Assembly (NCBI GenBank): GCA_031002005.1 | Contig: CM061919.1 | Span: 19,353,687 to 19,417,686 of the forward strand | Reading direction: 5' to 3' | From: Vandiemenella viatica | Lineage: Eukaryota > Arthropoda > Insecta > Orthoptera > Morabidae | DNA length: 64,000 bases | Shown here: in pieces, positions 21,305 to 33,035 of the stretch | Layout of the letters: the number at the start of each line of letters is the position of its first letter | Numbering within the stretch: position 1 is the first letter of the stretch | The notes under the pieces: model-generated | Told to the model about the DNA's origin: nothing | The model's input: the letters and a program-made list of their open reading frames with translations, nothing else | The model's database searches: none | Translations under genes and position numbers: made by a program

Positions 21305-22690
21305 CATGTGGCCGAAAGATACTGGTTTATAAGTCTCGATCAAAAATCATGATTTATTCTATTTTTCTCAAACTATTACTTTGCAGACCTCCTTATGTAA
21401 TTTTTATGGAAATCGCACATTTTTTGTTATCTTTCGATTCCTCTTACTCTAAAAGTGAGTTTTCAAAAATTAGGGATAGTTGGTCCAAATCCATTTACAG
21501 CACACCTTTTTTGGCGGTTGTAACTCATAGTGTTGAATCCGATTGAAATAGGTTGTCCTGAGGTGGTGCCTCCCTTTGTAAGTAATGCAACCTAATTCTG
21601 TAAATACAGTGTTTCATTTCCAAGAGGCGTGTAACACCTATAAATTACAGTTCTACCCAGTTAAAATTTATTTAGTCTAAGTCAATTTATTAATCAGCTC
21701 TCATTATAAGGTAAAAAATTATTTGAGTTAAAAAATTGTGTCTACATATAGGTAATAATTGAAATATTTGACTAAAATAGTTTTACTTTTACGCTAATAA
21801 ATAGATGTGTGAGAATTGTAACATTCAGCAATAATACGTAGCCATACCCAATGTTGACCTACAATATAAAGAAAACGTAACATCGTTTCTACCGGAAGAT
21901 TATAGACAGCAGAAAAATAAACTCTTTGTCTAATTTGTGTTTATATCTCATGGGTAGATCGTTGGTAAAGTACTCATTAACAGCATAAACTAAAGGATGT
22001 TTGCGCTAGTCAAAATGAGGCTACTGGATATCGTGATTCCATGGGGAAGTGGCGTCGTAATTCTGCAAGACACCGCTAGAAATACGTTTCAAAGTAATTT
22101 TGGCGTTTTCAAGCTGGTCCAAGGTGTATTACAGCCTAGTTACTGCTTGAATATAATGATTACGTAATGACTACCATGTAATCTCACGTTTACAGTTAGA
22201 TTTTCACTAACGATTTCGAATTTTAAATAGATTTTTCAATAATATTATGGATACCATAATAAACAAAATAGGAAATGCGTTTTTTGCGTATATGTCTATA
22301 CGTAGTCGACTTCTAGGTCATTGGAGGCGGGAAAGGGCTGGGGGAAGGAATTCGGCCCTGGGCTTTTGATGGAAGCATCCCGATATTCGCCTGGAGTGAT
22401 TTGGGGAAACCATGGAAAACCCAAATTTGAATGCTCGGATGGGGATTCAAACCCGCATCCTGCCGAATGCGAAGCCAAAGCGTTACCACTCACCCACCAC
22501 ACTCGATGAAAAGGAATTGAGAACTGAAATTAGTGAGTGACTGGTATCGTTGGGAAATTTCATTAGGAAGGGTACAAAGTTAAATTCATTCTTCGGCAAT
22601 CAAGATTTTTGTTTTCTACTAAAATCCTGTAATCACTTCGGGCGAATTGAGAAATAATTAGTTCTTAAAGTTGATAAAATTTCGAAACAT
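21305..22690 (+). repeat. Dispersed repeat A, main copy, interrupted by a SINE
   Basis: Its first ~950 bases are an inverted match to 30310-31265. Shared landmarks include CAAACTATTACTTTGCAGAC (in the 30-kb copy GTCTGCAAAGCAATAGTTTG), GGTCCAAATCCATTTACAGC and CAGTTCTACCCAGTTAAA. Its right part (22185-22295 plus 22509-22690) matches 24190-24450 directly. A SINE at 22296-22508 splits the right part, and the 24-kb copy shows the empty site. No coding motif was seen. It is probably an old non-autonomous element; its ends and class are unknown. Confidence 0.75.
22296..22508 (-). mobile_element. SINE family 1 copy inside dispersed repeat A
   Basis: Minus strand: ATCGAGTGTGGTGGGTGAGTGG head, B-box region GGTTTGAATCCCC, ATGGTTTCCCCAAATCACTC and CGGGATGCTTCCATCAAAAG blocks, ending in GACCTAGAAGTCGAC. 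It interrupts sequence that is continuous at 24190-24450, so it is younger than repeat A. Confidence 0.9.
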
Positions 22691-24189
22691 CATATAATAT
22701 TAGTTCCTATCTACTATATAATTTTGTAAGGCCATCCACTCACCTCGATAGCTATAGGCTGGAGAATGGTGTCACGTGTCAGCCTTCGTTTGCAAAACAG
22801 CGACCAGAGATACCATTAGAAGAAATTAGGGGTTATGTCCACAAGTTAGTAGCTAAGCAACTGCTAACAAATTAATTGCTGTAATACATTCATTATGTTT
22901 GCTTTTCGTAGTGTCTAAAAAATATCGATAAACTTTACGTCTGAAAAAACGTGGATCTGTTATGCAGTAACATGTTGTTAATGAAAGCAACTTAAAATTA
23001 CTTTAAAAATTAAGTTATTCATAGTCCCTGCTGTAAGCACGAATGCCAGTTGACATTCCGGCTTTGAATAAATTTCAATTTAGTTAAAACGTTTGCGAAT
23101 GTTGTTGCTTGACCGAAGTTTATTCATTACGATTTATTTGATTATTATGTATTTTACTGACCACCTTCGTTAATGATCATTGTTCTTGTTCGCTGAACGT
23201 GAGATATTGAATTATTTAAGTGGACATTAGACCAAATATGTCACCGAATGGAGTATTCTAGAAATTGATTTCTTCGGAGATGCTCAACTGTTTAATAATC
23301 TGGAATCTGTATGAAGTTCTTTGGTCGTTACAGACACTATGACTAAAAATTACGTTATGAATGTTTTCCCAGCCTCAATAAAAAACAACGTGATGTTTTC
23401 GAAACAAACAGGAATCCTTCAAATTTTGCAGATTGAACTCTAAGGATCAAATTCAAATCAAGTTTGTATTTCAGCAATTTTGAGTCTATGACTTTGAAAC
23501 AATTATTCGATAGCGCGTTCGTCCCTTTCCGTGTTTAATACCTACGTCTATTAATACTTCTGAGTTCTTCAGACTCTAGAGATTTTATTTGCCCTAAGTG
23601 TGAAACACGGGTCATTTTCGTATTTGTTCAGATCAGCTCAACCTGTCATAACCTTGACCCTAAAAACTGGAACTATTCTAGATCCGTGACGATACGCAAA
23701 AAAATGGTCACGGGCTTACACTAGTCCGTATTATAATTTTTTACCTTACCAATTTATGTAATTCATCAATTGATTTGAACTCATTGCTCAAATGGCATGA
23801 GACGTAAGATTCATATATATTTTGATTAATATGTCTTACAAGAATTGACTTTCATTCACACAAAAGCGAAATATATGCTTCCATTTTTAGGCGTGCTTCT
23901 ATTCATTTCTTGAAAAATATAAAACTCCTGGAGGTCATTAAAATTACTGATATGGACAATATAAGTTAAATGATTTCTGTGAAAATATGGAAATTTTCAC
24001 AATTAGTGATTGGAAAACTGATCAGTTCTGCTTTTTAATTTTGGTTTAATGTTACTTCAGTATATAAAGGGATCAATATAACAACATCTCCAGATAAGAG
24101 GGGGCTTAAATACACTTTGGATTTGAGAGCTGCTGAAATGAAAATGTTGAGTTTTTGTTTTGAAAAATCCATAGGAATCCTACTTACTC
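22691..24189. other. Unassigned DNA
   Basis: About 1.5 kb of AT-rich sequence with no recognisable gene, no frame above 60 codons worth noting and no repeat matched within the window. Confidence 0.5.
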
Positions 24190-24450
24190 GTCAGATCATC
24201 CCACATTTACGGTTATATTTGCACTAACGATTTCGAATTTTATTTGAAGCCAATTTTTTACTAATTTAATGGATAACATCATAGACTAAACACGAAAAGG
24301 AATGAACAACTGAAACTAGTGACTGCTTGGTGTCTGTAATTGGGAGGGTACCCATTTTATATTCATCCTTCGGAAACCAAAATTTTTGTTTTCAAAATAT
24401 TCTTGTAATTACTTCATGAGTATAATGAAATGATTAAATCTTAATTGCTG
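24190..24450 (+). repeat. Dispersed repeat A, right-part copy without SINE
   Basis: Shares CACTAACGATTTCGAATTTTA, then GAAAAGGAATGA, GACTG-TGGT and TTTTTGTTTTC blocks with 22185-22690. It runs straight through the point where the SINE sits in the other copy. Confidence 0.75.
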
Positions 24451-24621
24451 TTGCCGAATTACATTTCCTTCTCAATCTGCTAATTTATTAAAGTCATTGA
24501 AAAATATACCACACATAACAAAAACTCCACTGAAAAATAAGAGAAAAGCAATTTAATCTGAAAAGGCTTAAGCGTCTTTGGTAACACAAGAAGAAAATAA
24601 GACTTAATTAAAAACATTTAT

Positions 24622-24695
24622 GTCCCATACCCGACTCGAAACCTCTCCCTCCGAGCGCAAGAACAAGGCGCTAACTACTCTACATCCCCGCCCAC
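24622..24695 (-). repeat. tRNA-like SINE head
   Basis: The minus strand reads GGCGGGGATGTAGAGTAGTT (A-box region) and, at tRNA spacing, GAGGTTTCGAGTCGGG (B box). There is no proper acceptor stem and no second copy in the window. Confidence 0.45.
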
Positions 24696-24866
24696 ACCTG
24701 CAACCTCTGACCGAACTCTGAAAGCATCAGCACGTGAGAACTGCCAAAGATGGCAACTAACAGCACTATCTTTCCTCATTCACAAACTTCCTGTTTATAT
24801 TCTTACAAAATACAGTACTCAGTAAAGGAAAAAATCTACATGAGTAATAGTTTGCATTAGAAATAG

Positions 24867-25362
24867 GTGCGAAAAGCTAACTGCAAACTTGATCAATCAC
24901 TAACCAAGGTAAAAGACAGATTACACCCCACACCAGCTTATGGGTGTTTATGAAATCCCCTGCAGCTGTGGCAGTGTTTATATCGGCGAGACAGGTCGCA
25001 CTGTGGCGGAGAGACTTAAAGAACATATCCGCCACTACAAATATAACAACAACAGCTACAAATCCGCCGTATTTCGCCATGCCATTAACACAGGGCATGG
25101 TAGAAAAAATTTCAAGAAACAAGGCTACTGTGGAGAGAAGACCAGGGGTGGCAATGACTGATGAAAGAGGTAGCAGAAATTTTAAAGAATACCAACAACA
25201 TCAACAAAGATATCGGCCTTTTACTCAGCGATGCTTGGCGCTCGTTGCTATGTCAACATAAACAGTATCTCTGACGAAGGCTGGAGGATACCAGCCTGAA
25301 AGCTCAGGTAGCTCAGTAATGAAATAAGCAACGCGGCATAACCCGAAAGTCTATTAATCATG
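24867..25362 (+). mobile_element. Penelope-like element, 5'-truncated, with 9-bp target duplication
   Basis: Flanked by TAGAAATAG at 24858-24866 and 25363-25371. Encodes the C-terminal GIY-YIG endonuclease of a Penelope-like retroelement: GVYEIPCSCGSVYIGETGRT, then AERLKEHIRHY and SAVFRHAINTGHG. A slip after the last His shifts the frame. It is homologous to 51735-52498, and both end in GCGGCATAACCCGAAAGTC and ATTAATCATG. Only the 3' 0.5 kb was copied. The tail holds a hammerhead-ribozyme-like motif, listed separately. Confidence 0.92.
25262..25322 (+). ncRNA. Hammerhead ribozyme-like motif of a Penelope-like element
   Basis: The core order is complete: CTGACGA (25271-25277); stem II AGGCTGG/CCAGCCT with an AGGATA loop; GAAA (25298-25301); a short stem III A-GCT/AGC-T with a CAGGT loop; and the cleavage C at 25314. 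Stem I is weak in this copy (two pairs, then mismatches). Penelope-like elements are known to carry minimal hammerheads in their terminal repeats, so position and form fit. The 52-kb copy has a damaged version. Activity was not tested. Confidence 0.65.
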
Positions 25363-25489
25363 TAGAAATAGCTTGTTTAATTTCCGCATACCAGTATTTA
25401 TGCAAGTCTTTTTATGTAGTGTTCCGGGTTAGTATGCGACTGTAAAAGAATTTTATCGCTTATTTCTTAGCAAATCCTTTGCAAACTTC

Positions 25490-26170
25490 TGATGGTTGAG
25501 CCCATCGCAAAAGATGCCATTGTAGCGTCGCCTGTACAGCTGACACTTGGGTTCATTGTGGTTATCCCAACGATGCTCTATGACTTGTGCCATCTTCATG
25601 TACCTTCTTCTTCCTTCTACTCTTGCGCTCTTGATCTTCGTACCGGTCCTCTAATTCTCTTATACTACTATCAACTGCTAAAATAACATTAGCATTGTGG
25701 GTTGAGTTTGGATCTAAGAGAGGGAGCGGAAAGCTAACGGTTACTTGAATCAAACAATATCTTCAAGATAACTGATTTAATCAGCACTAAACCGTAAACC
25801 AACTACAGCTGATGTACGGAGGAGAGAGGTATTTCGTACCCCATGCTACAGAACATAGGGATGAGACTTAGCCCTAGAGTATACAACTAACAGAGAATTG
25901 TAAGGTTGGTGCAGCGACTAACTATTCCGAAGCCTAGCTGATAACTTGTTGCCCGTCAGTGAAGAAGTGAGAGTGATCCATGTGATAAAGTATTGGCTTG
26001 CGTGCTCAGCAGCGCACGTGTACCTTGTACTTTGAACTGATGATCGGCAGATTCAGCGTTGAACAAACAGGACTTGCTAACAAACTTATACGATTTTGAG
26101 AATACAATGTTAAATTAAACGACGTCCCGATTGACCAAGAATAACGCACTCTTTGCGCAATCATATATAT
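25490..26170 (-). repeat. Dispersed repeat Y, copy 1
   Basis: The reverse complement matches 35320-36000 over about 0.67 kb. Shared blocks include GGGACGTC(A/G)TTTA, CTGCCGATC, ACACGTGC, CAAGCCAATACTTT, CTCACTTCTTCAC, CAACAAGTTA and GCTGCACCAACCTTAC. A 63-codon minus-strand frame at 25562-25753 has a charged RELEDRYEDQERKSRRKKK segment that is not conserved as a frame in the other copy. The class of element is unknown. It stops next to the 170-bp array. Confidence 0.75.
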
Positions 26171-26184
26171 TATTTCTATAAGGT

Positions 26185-27710
26185 ATTTTTTTGTCACAAG
26201 CCTGTATCTTCCTCCATACTTAACCGAAATCAATGAATGAGGTGTCATTTTAAAGCATACGGTCTCCACTTTGGTCACATCATATTTTAAGAAATGATGT
26301 TTTCGGAATTCGACCCCTTAAAGGGCAAAAATGTCAATATTCCTAAAATTCAGTTTTCTGTGTTGAGAGTCATTTATCTCCCTGGATACCTATCTGAAAA
26401 TCGTTTAATGAAGTATCATTTTAAAGATTAAGATCTCCGCTTTAGTGACGTCATATATTAAGACATACATTTTTAAAGAATTCAACCCTTAAAGGGCAAA
26501 AGGATCAATATTTTTGCAATGCGTTTTTGTGTCACGAGCGATTTATCTCCCTTAATATTTAACCGATATAGATAAATTAGGTATCACAATTAAGGACTGA
26601 CGGCCCCGCCGTAGTAACATCATATTTTAAGAAAGGAATTTTTCGTAATTCGACCCTTAAAGGGCAAAATGATAAATTTTTTCCTAAAATGCGTTTTTGT
26701 ATCTCGAGCCATTTATCTCCCTGGATATCTAATCAAAATCGATAAATGAAGTTGGATTATTGAGGAGTAATGTCTCAGCTTTGGCGACATAATATCTTAA
26801 GAATTAATGTTTTGGAATTCAGCCCTTAAAGGGAAAAAGTATAAATTTTCTATAACGCATTTTTGTGTCACGAGCGATTTATCTCCCTTAATATCTAAAC
26901 CGATATAGATAAATGAGGTACCAATATTAAATACTAAGGTCTCCGGCCGTGTAACATTAATATTTTAAGAAAGGAAGTTTTCGTAATTCGACCCTTAAAT
27001 GGCAAAAATGTCAATTTTTCTAAAATGAGTTTTTTTGTATCTCGAGCCATTTATCGCCCTTGAACAATTAAACAAAATTGATAAACGAGGTATCATTTAA
27101 AAGATTGAGGTCTCCGTAATGTCTTCGGTTCCATTACCCACATTTTAAGAAAGAAATTTTTAAAAATTCTAACCCCTAGAGGGAAAAAAGTATTAATATT
27201 TTTACAACGCATTTTTCTGTCACCAGCTATTTACTTCCCTTGATACCTAACCGAAATCAATAAATGAGGTACCGATTTAAATATTAAATTATCCGCTATG
27301 GTCACATCATATTTTAAATGAAAAAACTTTGACAAAATTCAACACTTAAGGAGCAATGATTATCATTTCTCAAAACTTTTTTTTTTTTTTTTAACCTCGC
27401 TTGATAACTAATCGAAATCGATAAATGAGGCATCATTTTAAAGACCAAGGGTGGCTGCTTTGGTCACACCACATTTTATAAAAGGATTTTTTTTTTTTTT
27501 TTTTAATTCAACTCTTAAAGGGAAAAAGTATCAATATTATTTATACAACGTGTTTTTTTTACTTTTTTTTTAATTACAAGCCATTTATCTTCTTCGATAC
27601 GAAGACGTAATCGATTAAATGACAGATCGTTTTAAAAATTTAGGTCTCCAGCTATGTAAAATCATAAATTAAGAAAGATTTTTTCTAAATTTGGGAGCTT
27701 AAAGTTGTAG
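26185..27710. repeat. Tandem array of about nine ~170-bp units
   Basis: Units share ATTTATCTCCCT, ACCGAAATCGATAAATGAGG, TCATATTTTAAGAAA and the marker ACCCTTAAAGGGCAAAA. That marker recurs at about 26315, 26486, 26654, 26822, 26990, 27172, 27340 and 27511, with a degenerate last one near 27697; the spacing is 168-186. Units are clearly diverged, and A/T insertions grow toward the right end. No coding frame runs through. It is a short, satellite-like array of unknown origin. Confidence 0.9.
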
Positions 27711-28432
27711 CGCGTATGAGACTGTTCAGAGCAAGTCTCTAGATTGCAGCAGCGGATATCACAGAGATGTTAATAAACTTTTTTATGTAATAAGTAACTT
27801 TTCGGATGTTTTTTTCTTCTTCTGTTACGAAACACTGTAGTTTTGCTGTACAATTCCAATATAAAATATTATACTGGCACAGCAACAAATATTTCAGAGA
27901 TAATTGGATATTGATATGTTGTGTGCATTTTGTTCAGGTTTGTTTATTCTGTTAAGGTCAGTGACAGTTTGGTCATCAATACAGAGTGTACTAAATTTTC
28001 CTAACGGTATTTCGTAATATGTTGCGAGTAGTTTGTGCCGTACCTACTTAACCCCCTCCCCCCCCCCCCCAAAAAAAAACCCCCTACAAAAATACAGTTC
28101 TACTTTTCATTATATTACAAGCATTCAACTGCACTATTCCATCGCATTTTATTCGCGAAATTTTCGCACTGGCCGTCTAGTACATTAATAATGTTGTTAT
28201 TGTTCAGCAAGTACTTTGATTTGATTTATTTCCTTGTTAATGCAAATTTGGAAGTACCATATCTATGTAATACATGTTTCATCTGATTTAAAATCAAAGC
28301 TTTTTTATCGTAATATGAATAAAATCAAAAGCTTTCGGTGCATATGTAAACGCATATAATATTTTAACACAGGCCTCAAACCCATTATCTGCAATTATTG
28401 CCTGAAATGAGCTGGGCACAAGATTATCTTCT
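27711..28432. other. Unassigned DNA with a C/A homopolymer patch
   Basis: No gene is recognised. A run of C followed by A lies at about 28050-28085. Confidence 0.5.
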
Positions 28433-28865
28433 TCTTCTTCTGGTCCTTATCCGTTCAGGATGTCGGCAACCATCTTGGCTGCCTCGTCTCTGCTGTTTGA
28501 TGCTCGGATTAACACCGTATTTGTCTCAGATTTTTTAACCAAGAAGTTCTTCTTCTACCAACACTTCTATTTCCTAGTATTTTTCCCTGGATACAGACTG
28601 CAGGAGTTTATAACGGCACTATTCCTTATGATATGGCCAAGGTACTGAAAGTTTCCGTGTTTTTATGGTGGTCAGTATTTCCTTTTTTTTTCATTTTGCG
28701 GGAGCACTGCAGCATTTGTGGTCCATGGTATTCTCAACATTCTTCGATAAAGCCACATTTCAAAAGCTTCTAACCTTTTACTGATAGTTTCAGTTAATGT
28801 CTACGTTTCAGCGCCATACAGGAGAACGGAGAACACATAGCAGCGCAGGAGTCTCATCTTTATGA
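28433..28865 (-). pseudogene. RTE-like non-LTR reverse transcriptase, C-terminal fragment
   Basis: Minus-strand translation across frames gives KMRLLRCYVFSVLLYGAET, then SKRLEAFEMWLYRRMLRIPW, then FQYLGHIIRN and AAKMVADILNG. This run of motifs is the C-terminal end of the RTE/BovB-style reverse transcriptases common in arthropods. Both ends of the element are missing and at least two frameshifts and a stop are present, so this is an old fragment. Confidence 0.82.
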
Positions 28866-30309
28866 TAACTGATAAACTTGTCTATCTTTAAATCGTCTTT
28901 CAAACCACACAGAAGACTGCTCTTTGGGAAGTAGTTTAAAGCGTTTTGAGCTACTGAGTGATGTTTCTTTTTTTTTATTTAAAAAAATAATTAAGTATGT
29001 TCCGTACGATTCAAGCAGTTTTCCTAAAAGTGGTGAGTGGAAATAAGTTTTGTGATGCAAAAATTTATTTAGTTATTACTTCTGTATTTTTTGCTGTCGC
29101 AGATTGTTTTGAAGGCTTCTTAATTTACCGATAACAGTTATTTAACAATTATTTTTTCCCACTTTTCCATGCTATGTGTGCTCCCGAATTAGATTTTATG
29201 TGAGAAGCCAAAAGAAGCACGCGTTAGAACAAGCCGTTTGAAAAGTTAATGACGTTAAAAATGCCTGAACAGTAATATCATATCAATTAATTTAGGGAAC
29301 TTCGTATTATTTTCACAAACTGTAACTGAATGCAAACATTCTATATTTTTGTATTTCTGATTTTGGGTTTCCAAATAACAGTTGAAATGTTTTCTGTCTT
29401 AGCACATCCTAAAAATTGATATTGTATGTAATTATGGTATCTTTTACGTTGTGAATGGACACTGTCGTAAGTTTTATAAATGTAAGAAGATGTGCATTCA
29501 ATGTTAACGATAAAAAAAATATTTTCACAATATAACCATCGTTTTAGGTTCTAATACGAATCACCAGAAAAAGTAAGTTTCCTGTAAATTGGATTAGTGT
29601 AAAATTTGGATATTCACTTAACTATACCAACTACAGCGTATATAGTACTCTTTTCGTATTTGTGTATAATGGGTTGAATAAATGACAGGAGGAGACTCAG
29701 ATCGTTCGGATACATATGAGCATGGTGGTGTAACAAAATTAATGCTAAATCGTCGGTCCAGCTAGGGCCCATCTGATCTCCAGTCAAAAACCTGAATAAT
29801 TCAGTAACAACACAAAGCATTTTATGTTTTACAGGTCCCTCAACGAATGCAGTCCATGGAAACTGTGATAGAGAATTTCTACTAATCACATTGTGAACCA
29901 AATATCGTTTTTTAACTGTTATTTTCGACGATAATATACATAACCCAAAATATGAGATTAGCCAGAAAAAATATTTTTCTAAAACCTATATAGGTATTTT
30001 TCATAGAATTACCTTTTGGCCGCTACAATTATCTCGCAACCACGAGACAATGTGTAACTTTGCAGGAAGCCCACCTTACTGGAATATACACCACGCCTGA
30101 AAATCATGTTTTCAATTTCGGATCTGAAATTGAGTCTAACGGGAGGAAAAGACTATTTGCCTAGTGTTGCAGGAGTACCAGCTCATGGCGAGAATAAGAA
30201 TATTCTATACTGGGCCTTAAGGAGATGATTGTTTCAGTAATTCATGTATGGATGTACAGTATGTATACGAGCAATTTTGACGGGAATACCGGAGATTGCG
30301 ATTCCACTA
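28866..30309. other. Unassigned DNA
   Basis: About 1.4 kb of AT-rich sequence. A 95-codon minus-strand frame at 29614-29901 shows no family motif, and I treat it as chance. Confidence 0.5.
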
Positions 30310-31265
30310 CAACTTTCTTCCGCACTTACTAATGACGTCGGATTACTGTGGTAGTTAATAGCCATAGGTTATATTTTCAAGCAGTAATTAAGTTGTAACA
30401 CATCCTGAATCATTATTTTCAAGCTGTCATTAGGTTATAATACACCTTGGACCAACATAAAAACGCTAAAATTGCTTTGGAACTTAATTTCAGCGGTCTC
30501 TTGCGTTTGGCTACTGAAGTGTTTCGACGCGAAGATATCTAGTAACCCCATTTTGACCAGCTCAACCATCCTTTGGACTATAGTTTATGCTGTTAATTAG
30601 TTCTTTACCAAATACATTCCCACGAGATATAAACACAAATTGGATAGAGAATTTATTTCTCCGCTGACTATAATCATTCCGTAGCTGCCATGCTTCGTTT
30701 TCTTTATATTGTAGTATTGTAGTACATTGGGTATGGCTACTTATTGTTGCATAAATTTTCACAGTTCTGTTTACTAGCACAAAAGTAAAACTATTTGCTT
30801 TTGTCAGATATTTCAATATTATTAATAAATATGCAGACATTTCATGATTTTCTCACATATGATAAATTTTTACCTTATAATCAAAACTGATTAATAAATT
30901 GACTTTAAATAAAATTTAACTGGGCAGAACTGTAATTTATAGGCGTTACCCGCGTCTTGAAAATAAAGCACTGTATTCACAGAATTAGGCCACCACATCT
31001 CGTAAACCTATTTTAATTAACTTTAACATTATGGCTATTGAAAACGAGTGCTGTAAATGGATTTGGACCAACTCTCACTAATCTTCGGAAAATTCAAGGA
31101 ACGTGAAGCCTCATCACTTTTAGAGGAAGGCGAATCGAAAGATAACAAAAAATAAGTGGTTTCCATAAATATATACATCAGGTCTGCAAAGCAATAGTTT
31201 GTGAGAAATAGAATAAATCTTGATTTTCGACCGAGGATTATAATCTAGTAACTTTCAGCCACATG
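30310..31265 (-). repeat. Dispersed repeat A, inverted copy
   Basis: Reverse-complement match to about 21305-22250 across its whole length, with indels. It ends about 50 bases before a SINE. No frame is conserved between the copies, so it is probably non-coding. Confidence 0.75.
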
Positions 31266-31317
31266 CATTGCCTACGAAATTGAAAGTTGCATATGTGATT
31301 TATTTTTCTGCAGACCT

Positions 31318-31545
31318 TAGTCGACCGGCAGTAGTATTGCAGTATGGAACGCCGCGCCGATTCAAATCCCTGTACAGACATCCAGGTTTGGTTTTTTTAT
31401 GGTGTCCCCAAATTACGCCTGGCAAATCCGGGATGTTTCCTTAAAAAAGGCAATGGTCAAATTCCTTTCCGTTCCTTTTCCACACTCCTTTCCCTGCTCT
31501 AATGACCCGGATGTCGACGTCGTGTAAAGTCGAAGCCAAACAATA
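31318..31545 (+). mobile_element. SINE family 1 copy, diverged
   Basis: B-box remnant GATTCAAATCCC, then ATGGTGTCCCCAAATTACGC, CGGGATGTTTCCTTAAAAAA, CTCTAATGACCCGGATGTCG and an A/T-rich tail. The head is substantially altered (GGCAGTAGTATTGCAGTATGG). Confidence 0.82.
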
Positions 31546-32072
31546 TATATAAGAATTAATGTTTGTCCTACAATACTAATTTGATTGTAAATATTTATGT
31601 GACAATAGTCGTTTAGTTTATATCAATACTAATATTTAGTTCTATGCTATTTTCTCTCATGTTTTTGCCTAAAGATATGTTTTTGTTTCCATAAAGACGG
31701 TGCATAATAATTATAATCCACCTACAGAATTAATGTTCGACATGGCTTTTAATTAGAGACATACTAATAATGACATATGAACCTAGTTCTACTGTAAAAT
31801 AATAATTTTACAAATATGTGGGTATTTGAAAGATAACTAGCTTCCAGAACATCGACAGTCGATGTGATTTCGACGCGGCTAGGAACCCCACTAGCTTCCT
31901 TTCAGTGCGAAAGCATTCATAGTTAATTAGGCAGTTGGTTAAGAAACATTGGATACTCTCAGCTGTGAGGCATTCCGTAAGTATGTTATTCCCTGACGCA
32001 AGTAGGTAAGAAACAAGGATATATTATGAGCATGCGCAGGTTCAATTCGTTAAATCTATCTGTCTGTCTATA
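31546..32072. other. Unassigned DNA
   Basis: AT-rich, with no gene recognised. Confidence 0.5.
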
Positions 32073-32926
32073 TCTATAAAACGAAAACCGGGTATATTGG
32101 TCGTATAAAGATTCGGAAACTACGGAGCAGATTTCGATGGGATTTTACCGTTTTAAAGCTTAGAATCTCAATTCAGTTTTTTCGGCATGTTTTATGTTTC
32201 AACGTTAAGTAACGTAGGAGCATTAAATGAAATTCTGAACGTTTGATGACAAATCCCATAGATGAAAGGATTAGGTGTTGCATACTTCGCACTAAACACA
32301 CAACACAATATTTCTGACCATAGCCTTTAATGAAAGCAATAAGATAACTTTACAATAATAACTATTTTGTAAAGTAAACAAAGCTTCAAGTATTCTTTCC
32401 TTTAATTCGGGATATTCAATTTATAAAATCCATAGATAGCCTTAAAAAGAACATAGATTTTCTTTAAGCACGATCTCTGAACAATATCTCTGGCCTTCAG
32501 CATTAATCTTCTGTTTACGATTATATTATTCCGGATTCACTTTTGAAATTTGTATAAAAGGCTGATTCTGCGGAGTTAAGGTGTCTGGCATTTCGAGCAA
32601 AATATATATCCATTCACTACGCAATTGAATCAAGAGATTCTAACGTAATCTAGCGTTGTTTAGTAATGTAGTAATGTAATTTCTTAACCAAATTAACGAA
32701 GATTGATATACGTGAATGTTTTGGGACGAATGAAAATAGTGTACGTGCATGTAAACTTCAACACACCCGTTTCTTGGTAGGGGACGAGAGAATCTAGGTT
32801 TGCTTTAATTCCGAAAAAAGTTGGCGCGAATTTATTGAAACTTTGTACAAATTCTTTGCTAGAATAAAAATATGGTACGGGTAATTCTACGCCAACTATA
32901 CCGGGCAACGTTGGAAACTTCGCTAG
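32073..32926 (+). mobile_element. Probable non-autonomous Helitron
   Basis: Starts A|TCTATAAAACGAAAACC and ends CTTCGCTAG|T. A possible 5-bp hairpin (CCAAC...GTTGG) lies 11-12 bases before the terminal CTAG. The length is 854 bp and no protein is encoded. The ends follow the Helitron rules (TC...CTAG in an A|T target), and a fragment of the same family lies at 7890-7995. The hairpin is weak, so the assignment is tentative. Confidence 0.5.
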
Positions 32927-32944
32927 TAAAGAAATAAAAATAAA

Positions 32945-33035
32945 TGAATTTAGGCCTATTTAGACTTGAACCCAGGACCTCTTGTTTACAAGACCTGATC
33001 GTTAACCGAAAATTCAAGCAACTCATGTTGCTACG
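32945..33035 (-). repeat. tRNA-Thr-like SINE head
   Basis: The minus strand contains TCTTGTAAACAAGAGGTCC, an anticodon arm with a TGT triplet, and the B box CTGGGTTCAAGTC. The acceptor and D arms do not pair, so it is a tRNA-derived repeat rather than a tRNA gene. Confidence 0.5.

Noticed and set aside
26006..26278. A 90-codon minus-strand frame
   Set aside because: It spans the junction of repeat Y and the 170-bp array; no motif, and the frame is not kept in other units.
26185..27710. CRISPR-like array
   Set aside because: Units are ~170 bp, diverged and without short identical repeats and unique spacers, in a eukaryotic context.
32945..33035. A possible tRNA-Thr(TGT) gene on the minus strand
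   Set aside because: Only the anticodon and T arms resemble a tRNA; the rest does not fold, so it is a tRNA-derived repeat.
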